Shown here in pieces: positions 40,620 through 48,971 of a stretch of 64,000 nt of DNA. The stretch is taken from positions 1 to 64,000 of the forward strand of contig NZ_JALPTH010000026.1 of the NCBI RefSeq assembly GCF_023218175.1, written 5' to 3'. Each line of letters begins with the position of its first letter. Position 1 is the stretch's first letter. The notes under the pieces were generated by a model. That model searched no databases and was not told the DNA's origin. It saw only the letters and a list, made by a program, of their open reading frames with translations. A program made the position numbers and the translations under genes. This DNA is from Streptomyces lichenis. GTDB taxonomy: Bacteria; Actinomycetota; Actinomycetes; Streptomycetales; Streptomycetaceae.

Positions 40620-42176
40620 ATGCCGCCCACGCTCGCCTCGCTCGTCCAGCACTCGGCGCTGAAGCTCACCGTCCGCGCCGGGCAGGACCGCCTCGACACG
40701 CCCGTCCGCTGGGCGCACGCCAGCGAGCTGGCCGACCCCGTCCCGTACATGGAGGGCGGGGAACTGCTGCTGGTCACCGCCACCAACCTGGACGCCGAGG
40801 ACCCCGAGGCGATGCGCCGCTATGTGCGGCGGCTCGCCGGGGCCGGGGTCGCCGGGCTCGGCTTCGCCGTCGGCGTGAACTACGACGCCATCCCCAACGC
40901 CCTGCTCGACGCGGCCCGGGAGGCGGACCTGCCACTCCTTGAGGTGCCTCGGCGCACCCCCTTCCTGGCCATCTCCAAGGCGGTCTCCGCGGCGATCGCG
41001 GCCGAGCAGTACAAGGCGGTGACGGCCGGGTTCGAGGTGCAGCGGGAGCTGACCCGGGCGGCGCTCGCCGAGGGCCCGGAGGCCGTGGTGGCCCGGCTGG
41101 CGGCCCATATGGACGGCTGGGCGGCGCTCTACGACGCCTCCGGCGCGGTGGTCTTCGCGGCCCCCGACTGGGCGGCGCGCCGGGCCGCCCGGCTCACCCC
41201 GGACGTGGAGCGGCTGCGCGAGCGGGCCGCCCCGGCCAGCGCCGTGGTCGGCTCCAGCGACGAGCGGGTGGAGCTGCAGTCCCTGGGCAGCGGCCGCCGG
41301 GTGCGCGGCGCCCTCGCGGTCGGCACCGGCGCCCCGCTGGGCACCGCCGAGCGGTACGCCGTGCACTCGGCCATCGCCCTGCTCACCCTCACCACCGAGC
41401 GCTCCCGCTCCCTCCAGGCCGCCGAGCAGCGGCTCGGCGCGGCGGTGCTGCGGATGCTGCTGGCCGGGCAGCCGGACCACGCGCGCGCGGTCGCCGGGGA
41501 CCTCTACGGCGGGCTGCTGGACGCCCCGTTCCGGATGCTGGTCGCCGAACCGGCCTCCGGGGAGCGCGACCCGGCCGCCGAACCGCCGCTGCGGGCCCTC
41601 GCCGACGCGCTGGAGACCGCCGCCGCGCGGGCCGGTGAGTCGGTGCTGACCGTGCCCGACGGGGACGAGCGGCTGGTGATGCTGGCCGGTGACGGCGGCG
41701 CGGTGGCGACCGCCTGCGACGGCTACGCGGAGAGTGAGTCGGACGAGGCCGGGGTGGTGGTCGGCCTGTCCGCGCCGACCGGCCCGATCGCCGCGGCCAC
41801 CGCCTACAAGCAGGCCGAGCAGGCCCTGTCGGTGGCCCGCCGGCGCGGCCGCGCCCTGGTGGAGCACGAGGACCTGGCGGCCGGCTCGGTGCTGCCGCTG
41901 CTCGCCGACGACGCGGTACGGGCCTTCGCCGACGGGCTGCTGCGGGCGCTGCGCGAGCACGACGCCACCGGCCGCGGCGACCTGGTCGCCTCGCTGCGCG
42001 CCTGGCTGTCCCGGCACGGCCAGTGGGACGCCGCCGCCACCGACCTCGGCGTGCACCGCCACACCCTGCGCTACCGGATGCGCCGGGTGGAGGAGATCCT
42101 GGGCCGCTCGCTGGACGACCCGGACGTCCGGATGGAGCTGTGGCTGGCCCTGAAGGCCGCCGGCGACAAGCCCTGA
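40620..42176 (+). CDS. PucR family transcriptional regulator
   Basis: 518-residue regulator. The N-terminal PucR domain covers about 1-125 (LKLTVRAGQDRLDTPVRWAH, ADPVPYMEGGELLLVTA), a central GAF/CdaR-like sensor region runs to about 420, and the C-terminal HTH_30 carries WLSRHGQWDAAATDLGVHRHTLRYR with RRVEEILGRSLDDP. PucR proteins usually act as activators of nitrogen-compound catabolism (purines, GABA). With gabT and an aldehyde dehydrogenase close by, control of amine use is plausible. The ATG has no strong ribosome binding site. A direct repeat upstream may be its own operator. Confidence 0.9.
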   Translation: MPPTLASLVQHSALKLTVRAGQDRLDTPVRWAHASELADPVPYMEGGELLLVTATNLDAEDPEAMRRYVRRLAGAGVAGLGFAVGVNYDAIPNALLDAAREADLPLLEVPRRTPFLAISKAVSAAIAAEQYKAVTAGFEVQRELTRAALAEGPEAVVARLAAHMDGWAALYDASGAVVFAAPDWAARRAARLTPDVERLRERAAPASAVVGSSDERVELQSLGSGRRVRGALAVGTGAPLGTAERYAVHSAIALLTLTTERSRSLQAAEQRLGAAVLRMLLAGQPDHARAVAGDLYGGLLDAPFRMLVAEPASGERDPAAEPPLRALADALETAAARAGESVLTVPDGDERLVMLAGDGGAVATACDGYAESESDEAGVVVGLSAPTGPIAAATAYKQAEQALSVARRRGRALVEHEDLAAGSVLPLLADDAVRAFADGLLRALREHDATGRGDLVASLRAWLSRHGQWDAAATDLGVHRHTLRYRMRRVEEILGRSLDDPDVRMELWLALKAAGDKP

Positions 42177-42195
42177 GACAGGCCCCGGGGCCCGC

Positions 42196-43158
42196 TCAGC
42201 GCAGGTCCATCGACATCCGCAGCACCAGGCCGTCGGCCGAGGAGCGGATCCGCACCAGGTCGCACAGCTCGTTGATCATCCACAGCCCCCGGCCCCCGGA
42301 GGCGGCCGTCGGGTCCGGGCGGAACCGGCCCGCCAGCGGGTCGTCCAGCCGGCCGGTGTCCCGGGTCTCCACATGCACCCGCCCGGGGGTGCTCCACATC
42401 CGCAGGGTGCCCCGGCCGCCGCCGTGCCGCAGCGAGTTGGTGGCCGCCTCGGTGACCGCGAGCACCAGATCGGAGCGGCGGGCGGCGCTCAGCGCCGTAC
42501 CCTCCAGCCGGCCGGCCAGGAAGGCGCGCACCGCGGCCAGGTCGCCGTCCGTGTACGGCAGCACGGCGACCGGCCCCGGCGGCTCCTCCAGCGGGACGTC
42601 GCACTCCGCGCACACCGCCAGCGGGTCCGCGTACTCGGCGCACTCCCGCGCGCCCCGGGCACCGGCGTCCAGCAGCGCGGGATGGGTGCGGCGCACCAGC
42701 GCCATCACGTCCGCGGGCAGGGCGGGCTCCTGGTAGGCGCAGAGGAAGGCGGTGGGCCGGTCGGCGAAGACCAGGTTCACCAGGGCCTCCAGCCGGGCCG
42801 CCTCGACGGTCTCGGCACGGTCGCGTCCCGGCCATATCGGCTCCATGACGACCCGGGCCGGGCGCCCCGGACGCCGCGCGGCGAACGTGGCCAGCAGCGA
42901 CAGCACCCGTCCCGGGTTGCGGCCGGCCTCCGCCATGTCCGTCCACACCGCGCCGCCGTCACCGCCGAACAGGTCGCGCAGCGCCTCCAGCCGGGGCCCC
43001 GGGACCAGCACCAGCACCGGCCGGCCGGCCTCCAGCCCGTCCTGGACGAAGGAGCCGACCGCCCGGAGGAAGTCCGGCTCGTCCCGGTAGGACAGGGCGG
43101 GGTGGGCGAAGGACTCACCCGGCGGCAGCACCGGGTCGGTGAGCACACTGGTGGTCAT
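42196..43158 (-). CDS. MEDS-domain anti-sigma/histidine kinase-like ATPase protein
   Basis: 320 residues. Residues about 15-180 form a MEDS (DcmR sensory) domain, with FAHPALSYRDEPDFLRAVGSF, PVLVLVPGPRLEALRDL and FLCAYQEPALPADVMALV. A short Cys-containing linker (VCAECDVPLEEPPG, about 185-200) leads to a GHKL ATPase domain of the RsbW/SpoIIAB type with N-box LAVTEAATNSLRHGGG and G-box GRGLWMINELCDLV. This is the RsbA-like arrangement seen in Streptomyces, predicted to bind a sigma factor or an anti-anti-sigma partner in a ligand- or redox-dependent way. It overlaps the MEDS-STAS gene stop (ATGA). No sigma factor gene is adjacent. Confidence 0.88.
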   Translation of the reverse strand: MTTSVLTDPVLPPGESFAHPALSYRDEPDFLRAVGSFVQDGLEAGRPVLVLVPGPRLEALRDLFGGDGGAVWTDMAEAGRNPGRVLSLLATFAARRPGRPARVVMEPIWPGRDRAETVEAARLEALVNLVFADRPTAFLCAYQEPALPADVMALVRRTHPALLDAGARGARECAEYADPLAVCAECDVPLEEPPGPVAVLPYTDGDLAAVRAFLAGRLEGTALSAARRSDLVLAVTEAATNSLRHGGGRGTLRMWSTPGRVHVETRDTGRLDDPLAGRFRPDPTAASGGRGLWMINELCDLVRIRSSADGLVLRMSMDLR

Positions 43159-44045
43159 CGCACGACCTTCAGACCGGCCCGCAGCTCCGGGAAGAGACCG
43201 AGCAGCCGGTGCAGGGTGGGCGGCGCGCCGCTGACCCGCAGGCTCCGGCCGGCCGGCAGCGACCTGGCCGCCTCCGCCAGCACTCCCGCACCCACCACGT
43301 CGACGAACTCCAGGGCGCTCAGGTCGACTTCCGCGTCCCCGTCGTCGGCCATCCGGGACAGCGCGGCCGCCACCCCGCGGGTGGCGGTACGGCCGTCGTG
43401 GTCCAGGGCGCCCTCCAGGACCAGGCCCGGGGCGTGCGGGTGCGGCAGCGCGCGCAGCGGCGGCCGGGCCGGCGGGGCCTCACCGGGCGGGTGGACGGGC
43501 GCGGCCCGGTGGGCGCCGGTGAGCACCGCCGTGTCCGCGTCCGGGATCAGCCGGCGGTCGTAGAGGCACAGGGCGCTGAGCCGGGGCAGCCGGGCGAACA
43601 CCTCGCGGTGGATGCGCAGCTCGTACTCCAGCAGCCGGTCCGCCCCCGGCACGTCCCGGGCGCACCAGGACATCTCGCCGATCGCCCGCAGCCCGGTGCA
43701 GCCGTCCGCCAGCGCCTGGGCGGTGGCGTCGTGCCACTGGCCGACCATGGCGTCGGGGTCGAAGGGCCCGGCGGCGAGATAGGTGTCGTCCGCGGTGAAC
43801 ACCTCCAGCCGGCCCCGCACCCGGGCGGCCGCCACGTCCATGCCCCGGGCGGCCAGCGCCGCGAGCACGGCGTCCGGGTCGGTGGCGTCGGCGAAGTAGT
43901 ACAGCCGCTCGCCCCGCTCCAGCGCGGGGGCCAGGAAGCCGTAGGCCAGGTCGGCCCAGGTGCGGTCGTCGGAGTAGCAGGCGCAGACGTGGTTGGGCGC
44001 GGAGGCCGGGGCCGGCCCGGAACGCGTGTCGTTGCTCCCGGTCAT
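43155..44045 (-). CDS. MEDS-STAS protein, anti-anti-sigma-like without the phosphorylatable Ser
   Basis: 296 residues. N-terminal MEDS domain (about 15-175) with HVCACYSDDRTWADLAYGFL and ALERGERLYYFAD, then a linker and a C-terminal STAS domain (about 205-296) as in SpoIIAA/RsbV. In that family the partner switch is set by phosphorylating a Ser in DSSG; here the loop reads EFVDVVGAGVL, with Val250-Val251 instead, so conventional phosphorylation is not possible. GGAAGGGGA precedes the ATG at 44045. The stop overlaps the start of the MEDS-ATPase gene, so the two are made together and probably bind each other. Confidence 0.88.
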   Translation of the reverse strand: MTGSNDTRSGPAPASAPNHVCACYSDDRTWADLAYGFLAPALERGERLYYFADATDPDAVLAALAARGMDVAAARVRGRLEVFTADDTYLAAGPFDPDAMVGQWHDATAQALADGCTGLRAIGEMSWCARDVPGADRLLEYELRIHREVFARLPRLSALCLYDRRLIPDADTAVLTGAHRAAPVHPPGEAPPARPPLRALPHPHAPGLVLEGALDHDGRTATRGVAAALSRMADDGDAEVDLSALEFVDVVGAGVLAEAARSLPAGRSLRVSGAPPTLHRLLGLFPELRAGLKVVR

Positions 44046-44183
44046 GCGGTCCCCTTCCGTGCGGTCGTACGCGCGCCCCACCGTGGCGGCGGCCTTCACG
44101 GTATCGCCATCGGCCGGTCACCGGACACCCGTGCCTCCTCCGCCGGCCGGCCCGCTCCCGCTGCCCGGTATCGGGCGTATCCG

Positions 44184-44213
44184 TGGCCATCGCAGCCATC
44201 CGCTGCCTAAGGT
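44184..44213 (+). promoter_or_regulatory. Promoter of the leaderless EamA transporter gene
   Basis: TGGCCA (44184-44189) and TAAGGT (44208-44213) are spaced by 18 bases. The -10 ends six bases before the ATG at 44220, so the mRNA should start at or beside the start codon. No ribosome binding site is visible. Confidence 0.5.
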
Positions 44214-44219
44214 CTGCAC

Positions 44220-45260
44220 ATGACAAGCCCCGCCGCGGATCCGGCCTCGGATCCGACGGCCTCCGACGCCGTGCCCGCCGACGCCGCACCCGTCGACGCC
44301 GTGGAACCGGCGGCCTCCGCCGCCGCGCTCGCCGGGTCCCCGCCCGCCGACACCCCGCCGGCCACCGGCCGCCGCCGCTTCGGCGCCGCGGTCTGGGCGG
44401 CGCTGGGCATCGTCTACGTGGTGTGGGGCTCCACCTACCTCGGCATCCGGGTGGTCGTGGAGACCATGCCGCCCTTCCTCTCCGCCGGGGTCCGGTTCGT
44501 CGCCGCGGGGCTGCTGCTCGCCCTGCTGCTGGTGTGCCGGTACGGGCCCGGGGTGCTGCGGGCGAGCCGCGCCCAGCTCGCCTCCGCCGCCCTGGTCGGG
44601 CTGCTCCTGCTGCTCGGCGGCAACGGCCTCGTCGTCCTGGCCGAGACCACCGTGCCCTCCGGCCTCGCCGCCCTGCTCATCGCGGTCGTCCCGGCCTGGG
44701 TGGTGCTGCTGCGCACCGCCTTTGGCGAGCGGCCCGGGCGCGGCGCCTACCTCGGGGTGCTGCTGGGACTGGCCGGGCTCGCCGTGCTCACCCTTCCGGG
44801 GATCAGCGGCGAGGTGCGCGTCTGGGGCGTGCTGACCGTGATGGCCGCCACCCTGATGTGGTCGCTGGGCTCCTTCGCCTCCTCCCGGCTGCCGATGCCG
44901 AAGAACCCGTTCGCCACCAGCGCGTACGAGATGGTGGCGGGCGGCCTGGCCTGCGCCCTGGTCGGCCTGGCCCGCGGCGAGCAGCACGGACTGGACCTCG
45001 GCGCCGTCTCCGCCCGCTCCTGGACCGCCCTCGGCTATCTCATCGTCTTCGGTTCGCTGATCGCGTTCAGCGCGTACGCCTGGCTGCTGCACCACGCCCC
45101 GCTGTCGCTCACCGCCACCTACGCCTACGTCAACCCGGTGGTCGCCGTCGCCCTGGGCGCTCTGATCCTGGGCGAGGCGGTGAGTTGGCCGATCGCCCTG
45201 GGTGGGGCGATCGTGGTCGGCGGGGTCTGCCTGATCGTCTCCACCGAGCGCCGCGGCTGA
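44220..45260 (+). CDS. EamA/DMT superfamily transporter
   Basis: 346-residue drug/metabolite transporter-type permease. A 50-residue Ala/Pro/Asp-rich N-terminus precedes ten transmembrane helices in two EamA repeats. The first begins IVYVVWGSTYLGIRVVVETM and the second VMAATLMWSLGSFASSRL. The typical end-of-repeat glutamate helices are ETTVPSGLAALLIAVVPAWV and YAYVNPVVAVALGALILGE. Members export amino acids or other metabolites; the substrate here is unknown. It is divergent from the MEDS pair and apparently leaderless. Confidence 0.92.
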   Translation: MTSPAADPASDPTASDAVPADAAPVDAVEPAASAAALAGSPPADTPPATGRRRFGAAVWAALGIVYVVWGSTYLGIRVVVETMPPFLSAGVRFVAAGLLLALLLVCRYGPGVLRASRAQLASAALVGLLLLLGGNGLVVLAETTVPSGLAALLIAVVPAWVVLLRTAFGERPGRGAYLGVLLGLAGLAVLTLPGISGEVRVWGVLTVMAATLMWSLGSFASSRLPMPKNPFATSAYEMVAGGLACALVGLARGEQHGLDLGAVSARSWTALGYLIVFGSLIAFSAYAWLLHHAPLSLTATYAYVNPVVAVALGALILGEAVSWPIALGGAIVVGGVCLIVSTERRG

Positions 45261-45427
45261 CCGCCGTATCCGCCGTGCGCGGCGCCGAGGCCGACGGCCC
45301 GGAGCCGACCGTACGGAACGGCACACCCGCCCGCCGCACTACTCCATCCCGGACAAACACCGGTCCGCCGTCCCGGCCCTACCGTGTGAGGACGAAACCC
45401 CACTACCTCTGAAGGGCCGGGAACCGC

Positions 45428-46870
45428 ATGACTGCCACCGCCTTCTGGCTCGCCGGCCGCGAGGCCACCGGCGAGACCTCCTTCGACGTCACCTCCCCCT
45501 GGGACGGCCGGGTCGTCGCCCAGGTCAGCGTCCCCAGCGAGGCCCAGGTCGAAGAGGCCGTGGCCGCCGCGCACGCGGTGATCGACGAGTTCTCCGCCAC
45601 CCCGGCCCATGTCCGCGCCGCCGCCCTGGACCATGTCTCCCGCCGGCTGGCCGAGCGCACCGAGGAGATCGCCCAGCTGATCTCCGCCGAGAACGGCAAG
45701 CCCATCAAGTGGGCCCGCGGCGAGGTCGGCCGCGCCGTCTCCGTCTTCCGGTTCTCCGCCGAGGAGGCCCGCCGCTTCAACGGCGGCGACGCCCAGCGGC
45801 TGGACACCGACGCCGGCGGCACCGGCCGCCTGGGACTGACCCGCCGCTTCCCCAAGGGCGTGGTGCTGGGCATCGCCCCGTTCAACTTCCCGCTGAACCT
45901 CTGCGCCCACAAGATCGCCCCGGCGATCGCGGTCGGCGCGCCGATCATCCTCAAGCCCGCCCCGGCCACCCCGCTCTCCGGGCTGATCCTCGGCGAGCTG
46001 CTGGCCGAGACCGAGCTGCCGGCCGGCTCCTGGTCCATCCTCCCGGTCACCAACGACCGTATGCCCGCCCTGGTCAAGGACGAGCGGCTGCCGGTCATCT
46101 CCTTCACCGGCTCCGACACCGTCGGCTACGCCATCCAGCAGTCGGTGCCGCACAAGCACTGCACCCTGGAGCTGGGCGGCAACGCCGCCGCGGTCGTGCT
46201 CGGCGACTGGGCGAGCGAGGAGGACCTCGACTGGGCCGCCACCCGGATCGCCACCTTCTCCAACTACCAGGGCGGCCAGTCCTGCATCTCGGTGCAGCGG
46301 GTCATCGCCGACGCCTCCGTCTACGACCGGCTCACCGCCAAGGTGGTCGCCGCCGTGGAGAAGCAGGGCACCGGCGACCCGTCCGACGACACCACCGACG
46401 TCGGCCCGCTGGTCAGCGAGGACGCCGCCAAGCGGGTGGAGTCCTGGGTGGACGAGGCCGTCGCGGCCGGCGCCACGCTGCTGACCGGCGGCAAGCGGGA
46501 GGGCGCCACCTACGCCCCGACCGTGCTCGCCGACCTCCCGGCCACCGCCACCCTCGCCCGCGAGGAGGTCTTCGGCCCGGTGCTCTCGCTGCACAAGGTG
46601 GACGGCGAGGCCGAGGCGTTCGCCGCGGTCAACGACTCCAGGTTCGGCCTCCAGGCGGGTGTCTTCACCCATGACCTGCGGACCGCATTCCGCGCCCACC
46701 GCGCGCTGGAGGTCGGCGGCGTGATCATCGGCGACGTCCCCTCCTACCGCGCCGACCAGATGCCCTACGGCGGCGCCAAGCAGTCCGGCGTCGGCCGCGA
46801 GGGCGTCCGCTACGCGATGGACGACTACACCTACGAGCGGGTCCTGGTCCTCACCGGCCTAGCGCTCTGA
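45428..46870 (+). CDS. Aldehyde dehydrogenase family protein (third copy)
   Basis: 480-residue NAD(P)-dependent dehydrogenase, distinct from the two polyamine-type enzymes in this window. The conserved Asn lies in GIAPFNFPLNLCAH, the Glu in CTLELGGNAAAVV, and the catalytic Cys in YQGGQSCISVQRV. The QSCISVQR context is that of the lactaldehyde/glyceraldehyde-3-phosphate (non-phosphorylating) branch. GGGAA lies a few bases before the ATG at 45428. It is downstream of the EamA gene by 167 bases in which I see no terminator or clear promoter. Substrate unresolved; succinate or other semialdehydes are possible given gabT nearby. Confidence 0.88.
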   Translation: MTATAFWLAGREATGETSFDVTSPWDGRVVAQVSVPSEAQVEEAVAAAHAVIDEFSATPAHVRAAALDHVSRRLAERTEEIAQLISAENGKPIKWARGEVGRAVSVFRFSAEEARRFNGGDAQRLDTDAGGTGRLGLTRRFPKGVVLGIAPFNFPLNLCAHKIAPAIAVGAPIILKPAPATPLSGLILGELLAETELPAGSWSILPVTNDRMPALVKDERLPVISFTGSDTVGYAIQQSVPHKHCTLELGGNAAAVVLGDWASEEDLDWAATRIATFSNYQGGQSCISVQRVIADASVYDRLTAKVVAAVEKQGTGDPSDDTTDVGPLVSEDAAKRVESWVDEAVAAGATLLTGGKREGATYAPTVLADLPATATLAREEVFGPVLSLHKVDGEAEAFAAVNDSRFGLQAGVFTHDLRTAFRAHRALEVGGVIIGDVPSYRADQMPYGGAKQSGVGREGVRYAMDDYTYERVLVLTGLAL

Positions 46871-46923
46871 CACCCCGGGGCCGCCCCTCTCCGTCCGCGA
46901 GGCGACGGGGGCGGGCCCACCTC

Positions 46924-46999
46924 CCGTGCGGGCGGCGCGGCGGCCGCCCGTACGGCCCGGAACCGGCGGCCGGAGCCCACCTGTGCGGGGGCTCCGGCC
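46924..46999 (+). terminator. Two tandem hairpins after the aldehyde dehydrogenase
   Basis: First: CCGTGCGGGCGGC (46924-46936) pairs with GCCGCCCGTACGG (46943-46955), 13 pairs with one wobble. Second: GGCCGGAGCCC (46968-46978) pairs perfectly with GGGCTCCGGCC (46989-46999). They isolate the aldehyde dehydrogenase from the kinase gene; TACACT at 47028-47033 is a candidate -10 for the latter. Confidence 0.7.
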
Positions 47000-47097
47000 G
47001 TCCGCGCGTGTCCGGCGCGGGCCCCGGTACACTCCCCGCGCAGGGCCGTCGGTCGATCGGGGGCGGCGCGGCTGCCGTTGACAGGGGATCACTGACG

Positions 47098-48840
47098 ATG
47101 ACCGGTACACCTTCCGCCGCCCCTCTCGCACCACTCGGGGCGGGCGACCCGGAGACCGTCGGCGGATACCGGCTGGCGGCCGTGCTCGGCACCGGCGGCA
47201 TGGGCAAGGTCTACCTCTCCCACACCCCGGGCGGCCGGCCCCTGGCCCTCAAGGTGATCCGGCCCGAGTTCGGCGAGGACCCCGAGTTCCGGCGGCGCTT
47301 CCGGCGCGAGGTCCAGTCGGCGCAGCGGGTGCAGGGCCTGTTCACCGCGCCCGTCATCGACTTCGACACCGAGGGCGCCCAGCCGTGGCTGGCGACGGCG
47401 TATGTGCCGGGGTCCTCGCTGGCGCACGCGGTGACCGGGCACGGCGCGCTGCCGCTGCGCAGCGTGCTGCTGCTGACGGTCGGCGTCGCCGAGGCCCTGC
47501 ACGTCATCCACGGCGCGGGCATCATCCACCGGGACCTCAAGCCCGCCAACGTGCTCCTCGCCTCCGACGGCCCCCGGGTGATCGACTTCGGCATCGCCCA
47601 CGCCGCCGACTCCACCGCCCTGACCGGCACCGGCGTCAGCGTGGGCACTCCGGCGTTCATGGCGCCCGAGCAGGCGTCGGCCGGCACCGTCACCCCGGCC
47701 ACCGACATCTTCGCCCTCGGCCAGATCGCCGCCTACGCCGCGATCGGCGCCCCGGCCTACGGCAACGGCTCCTCCCACGCGGTGCTCTACCGCATCGTGC
47801 ACGAGGAGCCCGACCTCAGCCGGGTGCCGCCGGAGCTGCTGCCGCTGGTGGCCCGCTGCCTGAGCCGCGACCCGGCCGGCCGGCCGGGGCTGGGGGAGAT
47901 CATCGACACCTGCCGGGCGCTCTCCCCGGACGAGCTGCGGCAGGGCGGCGACTGGCTGCCGCGGGAGGTCGCCGCGTCGATCACCGAGCGGCTGCGGGTG
48001 CCCGGCCCCGCCACGCCGGCGCCTCAGCAGTCCCCGGTGACCCCGACCCCGACGGTGTTCTCGCCGCACCAGCCGCCGGCGCCGGGCGCCGTGCCGCCGC
48101 CCGGGTCCGCCCCGTTCGACGCCGCCGCCGCCCCGACGCAGAGCGCCCCGGCGACCCCCGGGCAGCACCTGCCCCCGCCGCCCGCCCACCGGGCGCCGTA
48201 CCCGCCGGTCACCGGCCACTACCCCGGCCCGCCGGCCCCGTCCCGCCCGGCGAAGCGGACCGGGCTGATCGTCGCGGCGTCGGTGGCGGGCGCGGTCGTC
48301 GCCCTCGGCGTGGTCCTCGCGCTGCTGCCGGACGGCGGGCCCGACGGCGGCAAGGACCGGGCCGGGACGCCTGGCAGCAGCGCCGGGGCCGACCCGGACA
48401 AGGGCGGGACCCCGGAGCGTACCGACCCCGAGCCCGTCTCCTACCGGGGCCTCAGCATCCCCGAGAACCACGCCGTGATGCTGGCGGACAGCCCGCCGCG
48501 CCCGACCGAGGACGGCTGGGAGAGCGCGGACCTGTACTTCGAGCCCGAACGGCTCAACGTGGTGGAGCAGGACGAGATCCGCACCCGCAACGGCAGCATG
48601 GTGCTGCTGACCGGCGGGCGGAAGGGCTCGCTGGCGACCTGCCGCACCGAGACCCGTTTCACCCGGGAGATCAGGCTCGACCAGCTCAGCCGCGGATCGC
48701 AGGTCTGCCTCCTCAGCGACGCCGGCCACATCGCGGTGGTGACCTACCGCGGGCGCTCCGGCGCCGGCGACCCCAGCGGCTATATCGACGTCGACCTGAC
48801 GGTCTGGCGGAACGCCGAGGAGCCCCGGGAGGGGCGGTGA
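47098..48840 (+). CDS. PASTA-less transmembrane Ser/Thr protein kinase
   Basis: 580-residue receptor-type Hanks kinase. Catalytic domain about 22-285: glycine loop LGTGGMGKVYL, Lys52 in LALKVI, HRDLKPANVLL (His144), DFG 163-165, APEQ 189-192. A Pro-rich linker (about 310-385) leads to one transmembrane helix (about 388-412), then an acidic Gly/Asp linker and an external domain of about 130 residues with two Cys (LATCRTET, SQVCLLSD) that is not PASTA. The Cys pair could form a disulfide outside the cell. AGGGGA lies about nine bases before the ATG at 47098. The sensed ligand is unknown. Confidence 0.92.
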   Translation: MTGTPSAAPLAPLGAGDPETVGGYRLAAVLGTGGMGKVYLSHTPGGRPLALKVIRPEFGEDPEFRRRFRREVQSAQRVQGLFTAPVIDFDTEGAQPWLATAYVPGSSLAHAVTGHGALPLRSVLLLTVGVAEALHVIHGAGIIHRDLKPANVLLASDGPRVIDFGIAHAADSTALTGTGVSVGTPAFMAPEQASAGTVTPATDIFALGQIAAYAAIGAPAYGNGSSHAVLYRIVHEEPDLSRVPPELLPLVARCLSRDPAGRPGLGEIIDTCRALSPDELRQGGDWLPREVAASITERLRVPGPATPAPQQSPVTPTPTVFSPHQPPAPGAVPPPGSAPFDAAAAPTQSAPATPGQHLPPPPAHRAPYPPVTGHYPGPPAPSRPAKRTGLIVAASVAGAVVALGVVLALLPDGGPDGGKDRAGTPGSSAGADPDKGGTPERTDPEPVSYRGLSIPENHAVMLADSPPRPTEDGWESADLYFEPERLNVVEQDEIRTRNGSMVLLTGGRKGSLATCRTETRFTREIRLDQLSRGSQVCLLSDAGHIAVVTYRGRSGAGDPSGYIDVDLTVWRNAEEPREGR

Positions 48841-48971
48841 CCCCCGCCCCGGACGGCCGTACCGCCGCCTCCGGACGCCCTTTTCACCGTCCCGCCCTTC
48901 GGGTATAGGGGTCGAGTAGTACCGGCCGGTAGCACACCGGCCGGCCGACCGACTCACGGCGAGGTGAGCGC

